Below, in pieces: positions 56,764 through 64,000 of a stretch of DNA of 64,000 nt. The notes under the pieces are model-generated. The model ran no database searches. It was not told the DNA's origin and saw only the letters and a list, made by a program, of their open reading frames with translations. The position numbers were made by a program, and so were the translations under genes. The first letter of the stretch is position 1, and every line of letters begins with the position of its first letter. The DNA is from Rhodanobacteraceae bacterium ZG21-1. GTDB taxonomy: Bacteria; Pseudomonadota; Gammaproteobacteria; Xanthomonadales; Rhodanobacteraceae. Where the stretch lies: contig JAJEJU010000025.1 of assembly GCA_021390615.1 (NCBI GenBank), positions 744,001-808,000 on the forward strand, in the 5' to 3' direction.

Positions 56764-57240
56764 ATGCTGAAGAAACTCGCCCTCCCCGCCGCGCTGCTGA
56801 TCGCCGCTGCCGCCGTGCACGCCCAGCAGCAGCCCGCGCCGCAAGCCGGACAGCCGCCGCTGAGCCCGCAGCAGCAGGCCCAGCTCAACCAGCTCGCCAA
56901 ACCGATCGCCCAGGCGGCGCTGCAGACCGCGCAGCAGATCGACCAGGGCAAGTTCGGCGAGGTCTGGGACGGCGCCTCCAGCAGCATCAAGCCGCTCGTC
57001 AGCCGCGACGCCTTCGTGAAAGGCATCGCCGCAGACCGCAAGACCGTCGGCGCGCTGAAGTCGCGCAACTTCGCCGGCGAAAGCGCCTCGGTGAATCCGG
57101 CCGGCGCGCCCCCCGGCACTTACATGAACGTGCAGTTCGCCACGCAGTTCGCCAACACCAAGCAGCCGGTGCGCGAGCTCATCTCCTACCACCTGGACGC
57201 CGACAACAAGTGGCGCGTGTCCGGCTACACGCTGCGCTGA
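56764..57240 (+). CDS. Small secreted DUF4019-like protein
   Basis: This 158-residue exported protein has a signal peptide (about 1-20, VHAQ), a Gln/Pro/Ala-rich spacer (21-45) and a C-terminal domain with the DUF4019 pattern: ALQTAQQIDQGKFGEVWDGASSSIKPLVSRDAFVKGIAADRK, ending YHLDADNKWRVSGYTLR. The role is unknown. ATG 56764 has AAGGGA about 9 nt upstream and is preferred to an in-frame ATG nine codons earlier. It follows the M13 peptidase by 108 bp on the same strand. Confidence 0.78.
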   Translation: MLKKLALPAALLIAAAAVHAQQQPAPQAGQPPLSPQQQAQLNQLAKPIAQAALQTAQQIDQGKFGEVWDGASSSIKPLVSRDAFVKGIAADRKTVGALKSRNFAGESASVNPAGAPPGTYMNVQFATQFANTKQPVRELISYHLDADNKWRVSGYTLR

Positions 57241-57305
57241 GCTTCCTTCGCCGCAGCGACATGGCCTGAGCGTCAGCCGGCCATGAAGACCCGACACCGA
57301 AACCT

Positions 57306-57329
57306 CAGGGCGCCCATCGCGGCGCCCTG
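57306..57329. terminator. Hairpin after the DUF4019-like gene
   Basis: CAGGGCGC (57306-57313), loop of 8, GCGCCCTG (57322-57329) form an 8-bp stem 66 bp past the stop. No T-run follows, so confidence is modest. Confidence 0.5.
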
Positions 57330-57485
57330 ATGCTGTGGGCCAACTCGCATGTCGCGTCTCGTCCGATGCGGCGTCGGCGCAACGGTCCGATCGTCGAACT
57401 TACGGCGTTCGACCGCCTTGTCTTTCTGCCTGGCCCAACCCGCTGCCGCGATCTCCGCAGCGCCGCCGCCCACTCTTGCTTTTTT

Positions 57486-57503
57486 ATATGACAAACATCA
57501 TAT
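57486..57503. promoter_or_regulatory. TetR-type operator in the thiolase promoter
   Basis: ATATGACAAACATCATAT has the same 7-4-7 layout as the site before tetR, with one mismatch between its arms. It lies just downstream of a TTGCTT-like -35 and overlaps the start of a TATAAA-like -10, 56 bp before the thiolase ATG. Binding by the TetR protein encoded at 53506-54102 is inferred. Confidence 0.7.
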
Positions 57504-57558
57504 AAAATGTGGCAAAGCTGGCCGCAACGCGGCCCATCGCCACTGTGAGGATCACGCC

Positions 57559-58809
57559 ATGCACGACATCTATCTCGTCCCCGGTCTGCGTACTCCCTTC
57601 GTCAAAGCCGGCGGCGCCTACGCCAAGCACCGCGCACTGGAGCTGTCGGTGCCCGTCGCACAGGCCATGGCCGCGCGGGCGCGGCCGGACTTCCTGATCT
57701 GGGGCCAGGTGATTACCGACCCCGAGGTTTCCAACATCGGCCGCGAGCTGGTGATCGACGCCAAGCTAGACCCGACCATTCCCGCCTTCTCCACCGTGCT
57801 CGCCTGCGCCACCAGCTTCATGGGTGCGGTCGAGGCGGCCGGCATGCTCGGCCGCGGCGGCACCCATCTGGCCCTGGTCGGCGGCGTGGAAACCATGAGC
57901 CATGTGCCGGTGGCGCTGAAGTGGCCGCTGGCGGACCGCCTGTTCAGCGAATTGCCGAAGAACCCCGCGGCCGCCGAGATGTTGTCAAAAGTGAGCGCGG
58001 CCGACTTCGTGCTGCCGGTGCGCGGCTGGGTCAACCGCACCAGCGGGCGCTCGCAGGGCGAGCACACCGAGGACACGGTGAAGCGCTTCCACATTGCGCG
58101 CGCCGACCAGGACGAGCTGGCTCTGCGCAGTCACCAAAACGCGATCAAGGGCCAGGACGAAGGCTTCTTCGACGATCTGCTGCTGCCGTTCGACGGCGTG
58201 GCGCGCGACGGCTTCCCCCGCCGCGACACCTCGCTGGAGCGGCTCGCCCAACTACCGCCGGCCTTCGACGCCAAGCACGGCACGCTGACTGCCGGCAACG
58301 CCTCGCCGCTGACCGACGGCGCCGCCTCGCTGTGGGTGGCCGACCGCGAAGGTCTGGCGCGCCTGGGCGTGGCGCCCACGGTGAAACTGGTCGACTGGGA
58401 ACTCGCCGCGGTGGACTACGTGAACGGCGACGAGGGCATGCTGATGGCTCCGGCGCGCGCGATCCCGCGCCTGCTCGCGCGGCACGGCCTGCGCTTCGAG
58501 GACATCGCGTCCTGGAACGTGCACGAGGCCTTCGCCGCGCAGGTACTGGCCAATCTGCGCATGGCCGCCGATGCCGACTATCGCCGCGAGCGCGCCGGCG
58601 TGCAGGCGGAGCTGGGCGAGATCCCGTGGGAGCGCATCAATCCGCACGGCGGCTCGATCGCGCTGGGCCATCCGTTCGCGGCCACCGGCGCGCGCATCCT
58701 CAGCCAGGCGGCCAAGGAACTCGCCGCACTGCCGGTGGGCTCGCGCGGCATCGTGTCGCTGTGCGCCGACGGCGGCCAGGGCAGCGTGGCCTTGCTGGAA
58801 CGCGTCTGA
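57559..58809 (+). CDS. Acetyl-CoA C-acyltransferase (thiolase)
   Basis: This 416-residue thiolase makes or cleaves beta-ketoacyl-CoA. The catalytic residues are present: nucleophile Cys83 in LACATSFMGA, His371 in GHPFAATGAR preceded by NPHGGSIALG, Cys402 in SLCADGGQG, and the NVHEAF loop. It resembles the FadI-like, long-chain group rather than the short biosynthetic type. ATG 57559 has GTGAGGA 7 nt upstream. The promoter carries a TetR operator shared with the tetR-thioesterase locus, which suggests a co-regulated acyl-CoA pathway. The last 40 bp and its 3' hairpin are partly duplicated downstream. Confidence 0.92.
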   Translation: MHDIYLVPGLRTPFVKAGGAYAKHRALELSVPVAQAMAARARPDFLIWGQVITDPEVSNIGRELVIDAKLDPTIPAFSTVLACATSFMGAVEAAGMLGRGGTHLALVGGVETMSHVPVALKWPLADRLFSELPKNPAAAEMLSKVSAADFVLPVRGWVNRTSGRSQGEHTEDTVKRFHIARADQDELALRSHQNAIKGQDEGFFDDLLLPFDGVARDGFPRRDTSLERLAQLPPAFDAKHGTLTAGNASPLTDGAASLWVADREGLARLGVAPTVKLVDWELAAVDYVNGDEGMLMAPARAIPRLLARHGLRFEDIASWNVHEAFAAQVLANLRMAADADYRRERAGVQAELGEIPWERINPHGGSIALGHPFAATGARILSQAAKELAALPVGSRGIVSLCADGGQGSVALLERV

Positions 58810-58826
58810 AGTCCGTGCGCTGTGGG

Positions 58827-58852
58827 CGAGCGCTCCGTGATCGGGGCGCTCG
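58827..58852 (+). terminator. Terminator-like hairpin after the thiolase, copy 1
   Basis: CGAGCGCTCCG (58827-58837), loop TGAT, CGGGGCGCTCG (58842-58852) form an 11-bp stem with one G-T pair, 17 bp after the stop. No T-run. Confidence 0.6.
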
Positions 58853-58901
58853 TCGAGAAACAACTCCTGCCGACTCGTCGCCTGCGGTTTTCGGCTAGCC
58901 A

Positions 58902-59030
58902 GGCGGTGGCCTGGGCAGCGTGGCACTGCTGGAGCGAGTCTGAAAGCAAGCGCTACAGACGAGCGCCTCGCGATCGGAGCGCTCGTCGAACGAGAGCCCG
59001 GCGCGACTCGTTGCATGCGGCTTTCAGCGA
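58902..59030 (+). repeat. Degenerate direct copy of the thiolase 3' end and its hairpin
   Basis: The stretch matches 58771-58898 at an offset of about 134 bp. GGGCAGCGTGGC, CTGCTGGAGCGAGTCTGA (the thiolase C-terminal LLERV-stop) and then a second GAGCGC...GCGCTC hairpin (58958-58987) occur in the same order. It is non-coding now. A local tandem duplication that has since diverged is the simplest reading. Confidence 0.8.
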
Positions 59031-59124
59031 GCGGGGCTGCAGTGCTCTCGCTAGCCCAACAAGCATTGATCGCTGGCAAGCGGCGAGAAGTGCCAGGCCT
59101 CGCCGGCAAGCGAGGGGCATCAAC
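59031..59124. other. Short gap between the repeat and murD2
   Basis: CCTCGC (59098-59103) and GCGAGG (59110-59115) form a 6-bp stem 10 bp past the murD2 stop on the minus strand. It is a weak terminator candidate. Nothing else is seen. Confidence 0.4.
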
Positions 59125-60507
59125 TCAGGCGATGCCCAACCCTTCCAACCCCACGGCGGCGTGGCCGTCGAAACCCGCCATCTCGGCGAAGCGACGGCCA
59201 CGTTCGGCGTAGTCGCGGAACTGGTCGAAACTCGGCGCGCCCGGCGACAGCAGCACGCAGCCGCCGGGCGGCGCGAGCGCCCTGGCCTGCTCCACCGCCT
59301 GCGCCAGCGTATCGACCAGCACCAGCTCGGTGCGCACCGCCGCATCGCGCAGCGCCTGCGCGATGCGCGGGCCGTTGGCGCCGCTGCACACCAGGGCGCG
59401 CGGCGCCTGCCGCTGCATGGCAGCGACGAAGTCGCTCCAGTCCAGGCCACGGTCGTGCCCGCCGATCAAGGCGACGACCTCGTGGCCATGCAAGCTTTCC
59501 AGCGCGGCCAGGGTGGCCTGCGGCGTGGTGCTGATGGAATCGTTGATCCAGTCCAGCCCGTGCAGCCGACCCAGCGGCTGCAGGCGATGCGGCAGCGGAC
59601 GGAAACTGGCCAGCGCCGGCGCCGCGCGCAGGGCATCGAGCCCGCTCGCTTCCAGGGCGGCCAGCGCGGCGCAGGCATTCAAGGCATTGTGCAGACCGGG
59701 CGCGGCCAGTTGCGCGATCTCGAATACCGGCCGCTCGCGGCGACGAATGAAGCCGTCGCGCACATGCCAGCCGTCAGCCAGTCCGAACAGCAGGCGCTGC
59801 GGATGTTTGGCAGTGCGCTCCAGCAGCAGCGGCTGGGTGCCGTTGACCAGCAGGCGCCTGGCAGCCGCGGCGAGCTTGAGCTTGTCGTCCAGGTAGCGCT
59901 CGCGCGAGCCGTGCCAGTCCAGGTGTTCCTCGTACAGGCTGGTGATCACGCCCAGCTCCAGCGGACCGGCCTCGCCGGTCTGGAAGCTGGAGAGTTCGAT
60001 CACCCACAGCTCGGCCGACTGACCGCGCAGTTCCAGTAGCGGCAGGCCGATATTGCCGGCCAGCGCGGTGTACACGCCCAGCGCCCGTGCGAGATGGGCG
60101 ATCAGCGCACTGGTAGTGCTCTTGCCCTTGGTGCCGGTGACCGCCACCACCCTTGCCTGCGGGTTTTCGCCGAACCACAGCGCGGTGCCGGAAGTGAAAC
60201 GGGTGCCGCGCGCCTCGGCCTCGGCAATCGCCGGCAGGTAGCGCGAGATGCCCGGCGACTTCACCACTACCTCGTACTGCGCCAGCGCCTGCGCATCCGG
60301 CTCGTGGTCGATCACGCTCAAGGCGGGATCGCGACGGCGCGCTTCGTCCGCTTCGGCAGCGCTGCAGAACAGGGTCAGCGACTGCGCAGGCGAACGCTCG
60401 CGCAGCGCAGCCAGGGTGGCCCGCCCCTCCCGGCCATAGCCCCAAACCGCGACGCGACGCCCGGCCAGCGCGGCCAGGCCGCCGGAGGCGACGGCATCGT
60501 TCGGCAT
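59125..60507 (-). CDS. murD2: UDP-MurNAc-L-Ala--L-glutamate ligase MurD2
   Basis: This Mur-ligase-family enzyme (460 residues) catalyses the second amino-acid addition in peptidoglycan synthesis. Landmarks: VAVWGYGREGRATLAALRE at the N-terminus, the ATP loop AVTGTKGKSTT, WVIELSSFQT, EEHLDWHGS, HNALNACAALAAL and NDSISTTPQATLAAL. By family knowledge, the MurD paired with MurL uses L-Glu rather than D-Glu, and MurL then epimerises the product. The ATG (60507) overlaps the murL stop as TGATG, so the two are coupled. Specificity for L-Glu is inferred from that pairing. Confidence 0.87.
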   Translation of the reverse strand: MPNDAVASGGLAALAGRRVAVWGYGREGRATLAALRERSPAQSLTLFCSAAEADEARRRDPALSVIDHEPDAQALAQYEVVVKSPGISRYLPAIAEAEARGTRFTSGTALWFGENPQARVVAVTGTKGKSTTSALIAHLARALGVYTALAGNIGLPLLELRGQSAELWVIELSSFQTGEAGPLELGVITSLYEEHLDWHGSRERYLDDKLKLAAAARRLLVNGTQPLLLERTAKHPQRLLFGLADGWHVRDGFIRRRERPVFEIAQLAAPGLHNALNACAALAALEASGLDALRAAPALASFRPLPHRLQPLGRLHGLDWINDSISTTPQATLAALESLHGHEVVALIGGHDRGLDWSDFVAAMQRQAPRALVCSGANGPRIAQALRDAAVRTELVLVDTLAQAVEQARALAPPGGCVLLSPGAPSFDQFRDYAERGRRFAEMAGFDGHAAVGLEGLGIA

Positions 60508-61850
60508 CAACCCAGAGCCTGCAGCGCCGACAGCAGCCGGGCCGGCACGCGATGCTCGCCGTCGGCCTGCAGCCACGGCTCCAGCGCCAGCTGCGCCGCA
60601 TCCAGCTGGGGCAGGATCTCGTTGCGGAAGCGCGCCACCAGGGCGTCCTCCTGCCACTCCGGACGCTGGCTCAGGGCGTACATCGCGGCGCGCGCCTCGG
60701 CGCCCTCGCCCACGCATTCGAACGGCTTGTGGTCGCGATATTCCAGCAGCGCGTCGAAGCCGGCGGTCTGCGCCTCGTCGTCCAGCAGGTTGCGCCCGAA
60801 GATGGTCAGCAGCCGCGGCTTGGGCAGGAACGGCGCCAGCGCCAGGAACACGAAATGGCACTTCGGGCATTCGCCGCACCAGCGGTCGGCCGGGCGCGGC
60901 CCAAGTAGCTTGAAGTTGCGGTTGCAGCTGGAAAACACCTCGAAATAAGGGGTCAGCCGGGCAAACGCGCGGGTGATCGCCAGCTCGGCGTACGGCCGCA
61001 GCAGCGAGCAGTAATCGAGATCGGAGGCGACGTGGCTGTGCAGCCAGTCCTGCAGCAGGGACTCGAACGTCAGCCCCTTGCTCCACTGGTGGTTGATCTG
61101 CTGGCCGTCGTATTCCAGCGTGGCCGCCGAGGCGGAGCGCTCGTTGGCGAAGGCGATGCTGTCGAAGCCGTACAGCAGCGCTGCCACCGCCAGGATCGCC
61201 GAATTCACCGCGGTGACCGGGATGTGGCCGTTCCAGGCGCCCAGTCGGTTCAGCTCGAACAGGCCCGGCGCCAGCTCGCGCTGCAGGTTGAGGGTGGGCA
61301 AGCCGGTGCGCGCCGCGCAGGCCGCGATCAGGTCGGAGCGGCCGACCCACACCGCGGTGGCGCTCGCCCCGGCCTGCTTCAGCGCTTCCACCGCCACCAG
61401 CGAATCCTTGCCGCCGCCGATCGGCACCAGGGTGCGTTTGGGCAGGCCGAGCGCCGGCGCCGCCGGGCCGCGCGCGCCGCCGCGCGGAAAGGCGATGCGG
61501 CCGCGCAGGTCGAGGCCGTTGCGATAGGCGAACTCGGCCAGCCCGTGCAGGTACAGCGCGTCCAGCAGGTCGGCGGTGGCATCGTCCAGCGGCCCGTCCT
61601 GCAGCTCGATCCGCGGCGGCACGCCGGCCTTGTAGTAGCTGACGCCGGCGATCAGGTGCAGCAGGCGCAGCGCCTGCGCGAAGGCCTCGGCGCGCGCGGG
61701 CGGCAGCGCCGGCGCCTGCGGGAAGTGGATGCGCTCGACCAGTTCCTCGCCCTGGTCGAAGGCGTAGACCAGTTCGGCCACGCCGTCGGCATAGCTGTGG
61801 CGCACGAAGCGGAACACCTGGGTCAGACGCGGTTGGATGCTTGGGCTCAC
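60507..61850 (-). CDS. murL: UDP-MurNAc-L-Ala-L-Glu epimerase MurL
   Basis: This 447-residue cytosolic enzyme converts the terminal L-Glu of UDP-MurNAc-L-Ala-L-Glu to D-Glu using ATP, replacing glutamate racemase. Visible landmarks are an N-terminal segment with YYKAGVPPRIELQDGPLDDATADLLDALYLHGLAEFAYRN, a PP-loop-type nucleotide site PIGGGKDSLVAVEALK, WCGECPKCHFVFLAL with paired cysteines, and a C-terminal FECVGEG region. The frame has GTG 61850 with AGAGA upstream and no suitable ATG. It is coupled to murD2 and lies 116 bp after the lysA fusion gene, linking it to DAP supply. Confidence 0.88.
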   Translation of the reverse strand: MSPSIQPRLTQVFRFVRHSYADGVAELVYAFDQGEELVERIHFPQAPALPPARAEAFAQALRLLHLIAGVSYYKAGVPPRIELQDGPLDDATADLLDALYLHGLAEFAYRNGLDLRGRIAFPRGGARGPAAPALGLPKRTLVPIGGGKDSLVAVEALKQAGASATAVWVGRSDLIAACAARTGLPTLNLQRELAPGLFELNRLGAWNGHIPVTAVNSAILAVAALLYGFDSIAFANERSASAATLEYDGQQINHQWSKGLTFESLLQDWLHSHVASDLDYCSLLRPYAELAITRAFARLTPYFEVFSSCNRNFKLLGPRPADRWCGECPKCHFVFLALAPFLPKPRLLTIFGRNLLDDEAQTAGFDALLEYRDHKPFECVGEGAEARAAMYALSQRPEWQEDALVARFRNEILPQLDAAQLALEPWLQADGEHRVPARLLSALQALG

Positions 61851-61936
61851 GAAGTGTCTCTGACTGAAAAAGTGCGGAGGAGCTGCCCGGCACGGAAGCG
61901 GCGCTTGCCGATCCGCGCTGGCGGAGCCGGGAGGAT

Positions 61937-61959
61937 CCGGCGGACCCTCGGCCCGCCGG
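61937..61959 (-). terminator. Hairpin after the lysA/aspartokinase gene
   Basis: CCGGCGG (61937-61943) and CCGCCGG (61953-61959) form a 7-bp stem just past the lysA stop on the minus strand. It lies before murL. There is no T-run, so partial read-through into murL-murD2 is possible. Confidence 0.45.
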
Positions 61960-61966
61960 CAACGGC

Positions 61967-64000
61967 TCAATCGAGCACGATCTCCTCGGCCGGACCGCGC
62001 AGATTGTACGGCGAGGACATCGCCTGACCGTAGGCGCCAGCGGTGGCGAGCAGGATCACGTCGCCCTCGTGGCTCTCGGGCAGGCGGCGGTCGTTGCCCA
62101 GCACGTCGCCCGACTCGCAGATCGGCCCCACCACCTGGTACATCGCGCTGGCGGGCTCGTCCAGCCGGCTGAGATTGACGATCTCGTGCCAGGCGTCGTA
62201 CAGCGCCGGGCGGATCAGGTTGTGCATGCCGGCATCCACGCCGAGATAGCGCCAGCTGCCCTTGCCTTTCAGCTGGGTCGCCTTGGCCAGCAGCACGCCG
62301 GCCTCGGCCACCAGGTAGCGGCCCGGCTCCATCCACAGCTGGTAGCGCGGATAGAGCCGCTTGGCCTCGACCAGCGCCGCGCCGACCGCGTCCAGGTCCA
62401 GCGGCTGCTCGCCCGGGTGCGAGGGCACGCCGAGGCCGCCGCCGATGTTGAGGAACTCCACCGTGGGGATGCGCTCGGCCAGGCTGGCCAGCTGGCCGTA
62501 GACCTCGGCCCAGTGGCCCGGATCGAGCACGCCGGAACCGAGGTGCGCATGCAGGCCGATCACCCGCGCATGGCGCGCGCTGGCCAGGTGCAGGAAGGCT
62601 TCGAGCTGTTCCAGCGGCAGGCCGAACTTGCTGGTGCTGCCGCCGGTGCGCACCTTGTCGTGGTGGCCCAGGCCGCGGCCCAGATCGACGCGCAGGCTGA
62701 TGTCCCGGCCGTCGAAGGTTTCCACCCAGTGCTCCAGCGGATGCAGCGCGTCCAGGGTCACCAGCACGCCGGCCTCGAGCGCGCCACGATAGTCCTCGCG
62801 CGGCGCGAAGTTGGGCGTGAACAGGCGCGGCACACCGGCCGGCACGGTCTCGGCGACGCGTGCCAGCTCGCCCGGCGAGACGCATTCCAGGCCCAGTCCT
62901 TCGGCGGCCAGCGCACGCAGGATGGCCGGATGCGGATTGGCCTTGATCGCGTACAGCAGGCGATCCACCGGCAGCTTGGCCTTCAACGCGCGGGCGCGCT
63001 CGCGCACCGTGTCGAGGTGGTAGACGTAGCGCGGGCTGCGTTCCTGCGCGAGCTGCAGCAGGCGCGCGCGCGCATCCACCCACCAGGCCGGCTCGTGGCC
63101 GCCGCCGGCGCTGCCGTACAGCCGCTCCCAGGTCGGGCCGAACAAGGTGGCGTCGTCGGTGCGCATGGCGCCGGCGCGCACCAGTTGCTCGTGCAGTTGC
63201 GGCAGCAGGCCGTCGACCACGCTCTCGTCCACCACGAAGGTGAGGTTGAGGTTGTTCGAGGACTGCGAGATCAGATGCACGCGGTGCTGGCCGAATTCCG
63301 CCATCACCGTATGCAGCCGGTGCAGCATCGAGCGCATGCCGCGGCCGACCATGGTCACCGCCGCGCAGGGCGCGATCACCTTGACCCGGCACACCTTGGC
63401 CAGGTCGGTGGCCAGCGCGGCCAGCACGTCGGAATCGAGCAGGTTCTCGGTGGGATCCAGCGACACCGTGACGTTGGTCTCGGCAGAACCGATCAGGTCC
63501 ACCGACAGGCCGTGGCGCTTGAACTGGTCGAACACGTCGGCGAGAAAGCCGACCTGCTGCCACATGCCCACCGACTCCATCGACACCAGGGTGATGCCCT
63601 TGCGCGTGCTGATCGCCTTGACGCTGGGTGCTTCCTCGCGCAGCTCGGGGCCGATGCGGGTGCCGCTCAGCTCAGGCCGGTTGGTGTCCTTGATCAGCAG
63701 CGGCACGCGCGGCAGGCGCAGCGGCGACAGGCAGCGCGGATGCAGCACCTTGGCGCCGGTGGAGGCGATTTCCTGGGCTTCCTCGTAGTCCAGCCGCTGC
63801 AGCAGGCGCGCGCCCGGCACCTGGCGCGGATTGGCGGTGAACATGCCGGCCACGTCGGTCCAGATCTCCACCCGCAGCGCCTTCAGCAAGGCGCCGAAGT
63901 AGGAGGCCGAGGTATCCGAGCCGCCGCGGCCGAGCAGCACCGTGCGTCCCTCGCTTTCGCGGGCGATGAAACCCTGGGTGATGAACACCTCGCCCTGCGC
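61967..64000 (-). CDS. lysA: Bifunctional aspartate kinase/diaminopimelate decarboxylase (partial)
   Basis: This fused enzyme combines the first and last steps of the DAP/lysine pathway, a hallmark of Xanthomonadales. 678 codons are in the window; the N-terminus is cut by the right edge. The kinase part shows LLGRGGSDTSASYFGALLKA and VEIWTDVAGMFTANPR, followed by two ACT domains (ISTRKGITLVSMESVGM; VSLDPTENLL; SQSSNNLNLTFVVDE). The decarboxylase part has the PLP lysine in YAIKANPHPAIL, LGSGV, NIGGGLGVP, EPGRYLVAEAG and CESGDVLG. Both activities look intact. Its closeness to murL-murD2 links DAP use with cell-wall building. Confidence 0.93.
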   Translation of the reverse strand, partial: AQGEVFITQGFIARESEGRTVLLGRGGSDTSASYFGALLKALRVEIWTDVAGMFTANPRQVPGARLLQRLDYEEAQEIASTGAKVLHPRCLSPLRLPRVPLLIKDTNRPELSGTRIGPELREEAPSVKAISTRKGITLVSMESVGMWQQVGFLADVFDQFKRHGLSVDLIGSAETNVTVSLDPTENLLDSDVLAALATDLAKVCRVKVIAPCAAVTMVGRGMRSMLHRLHTVMAEFGQHRVHLISQSSNNLNLTFVVDESVVDGLLPQLHEQLVRAGAMRTDDATLFGPTWERLYGSAGGGHEPAWWVDARARLLQLAQERSPRYVYHLDTVRERARALKAKLPVDRLLYAIKANPHPAILRALAAEGLGLECVSPGELARVAETVPAGVPRLFTPNFAPREDYRGALEAGVLVTLDALHPLEHWVETFDGRDISLRVDLGRGLGHHDKVRTGGSTSKFGLPLEQLEAFLHLASARHARVIGLHAHLGSGVLDPGHWAEVYGQLASLAERIPTVEFLNIGGGLGVPSHPGEQPLDLDAVGAALVEAKRLYPRYQLWMEPGRYLVAEAGVLLAKATQLKGKGSWRYLGVDAGMHNLIRPALYDAWHEIVNLSRLDEPASAMYQVVGPICESGDVLGNDRRLPESHEGDVILLATAGAYGQAMSSPYNLRGPAEEIVLD

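Overview
The window is a high-GC gammaproteobacterial chromosome segment. Two features point to Xanthomonadales, probably the Rhodanobacteraceae side (Dyella, Rhodanobacter, Frateuria type): a fused aspartate kinase/diaminopimelate decarboxylase gene, and next to it a MurL/MurD2 pair, the alternative route for putting D-Glu into peptidoglycan known from Xanthomonas. The family-level placement is inference. No rRNA, tRNA, CRISPR array, integrase or transposase was found.

Layout. 0-7 kb: a LysR regulator divergent from a YeiH-type exporter, a DUF3050 gene, a decayed second copy of yeiH, and a creD-tsaB-hypothetical operon. 7-9.5 kb: a VOC-fold protein and a YoaA/DinG-type helicase. 9.5-14.9 kb: an accessory island of six genes, all on + and partly AT-richer, punctuated by six copies of a GTCCGCTT...AAGCGGAC palindrome. 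14.9-21 kb: minus-strand envelope genes (a TPR-like lipoprotein, PBP1b, an NAD-dependent epimerase, a membrane-anchored repeat protein). 21.2-22.4 kb: a non-coding element made of six 104-bp tandem repeats, framed by inverted repeats of about 190 bp that carry a covarying hairpin. 22.7-33 kb: relA, a secreted protein, a Tat-exported phospholipase C and hrpA. 33-40 kb: dps, a TonB-dependent receptor and an M16 peptidase. 40-52 kb: an NdvB-type beta-glucan synthase, tamA-tamB and a second TonB-dependent receptor. 52-57.3 kb: an SDR, a thioesterase and a TetR regulator, then an M13 peptidase and a small DUF4019-like secreted protein. 57.5-64 kb: a thiolase, murD2, murL and the lysA/aspartokinase fusion, which runs off the end.

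How the genes connect. Much of the window serves the envelope: PBP1b, MurL/MurD2 with the DAP-to-lysine enzyme, TamA/TamB, the beta-glucan synthase, CreD, two TonB receptors and exported peptidases. A second theme is acyl metabolism under a TetR repressor. A near-identical 7-4-7 inverted repeat lies over the -10 region of tetR and again in the promoter of the thiolase 3.4 kb away, so the tetR-thioesterase(-SDR) unit and the thiolase look like one regulon.

The least explained structures are the palindrome-punctuated island (9.6-14.4 kb), the inverted-repeat-framed 104-bp array (21.2-22.4 kb), in-frame 51-bp repeats in hrpA, a tandem copy of the thiolase 3' end, and a structured leader before the glucan synthase.
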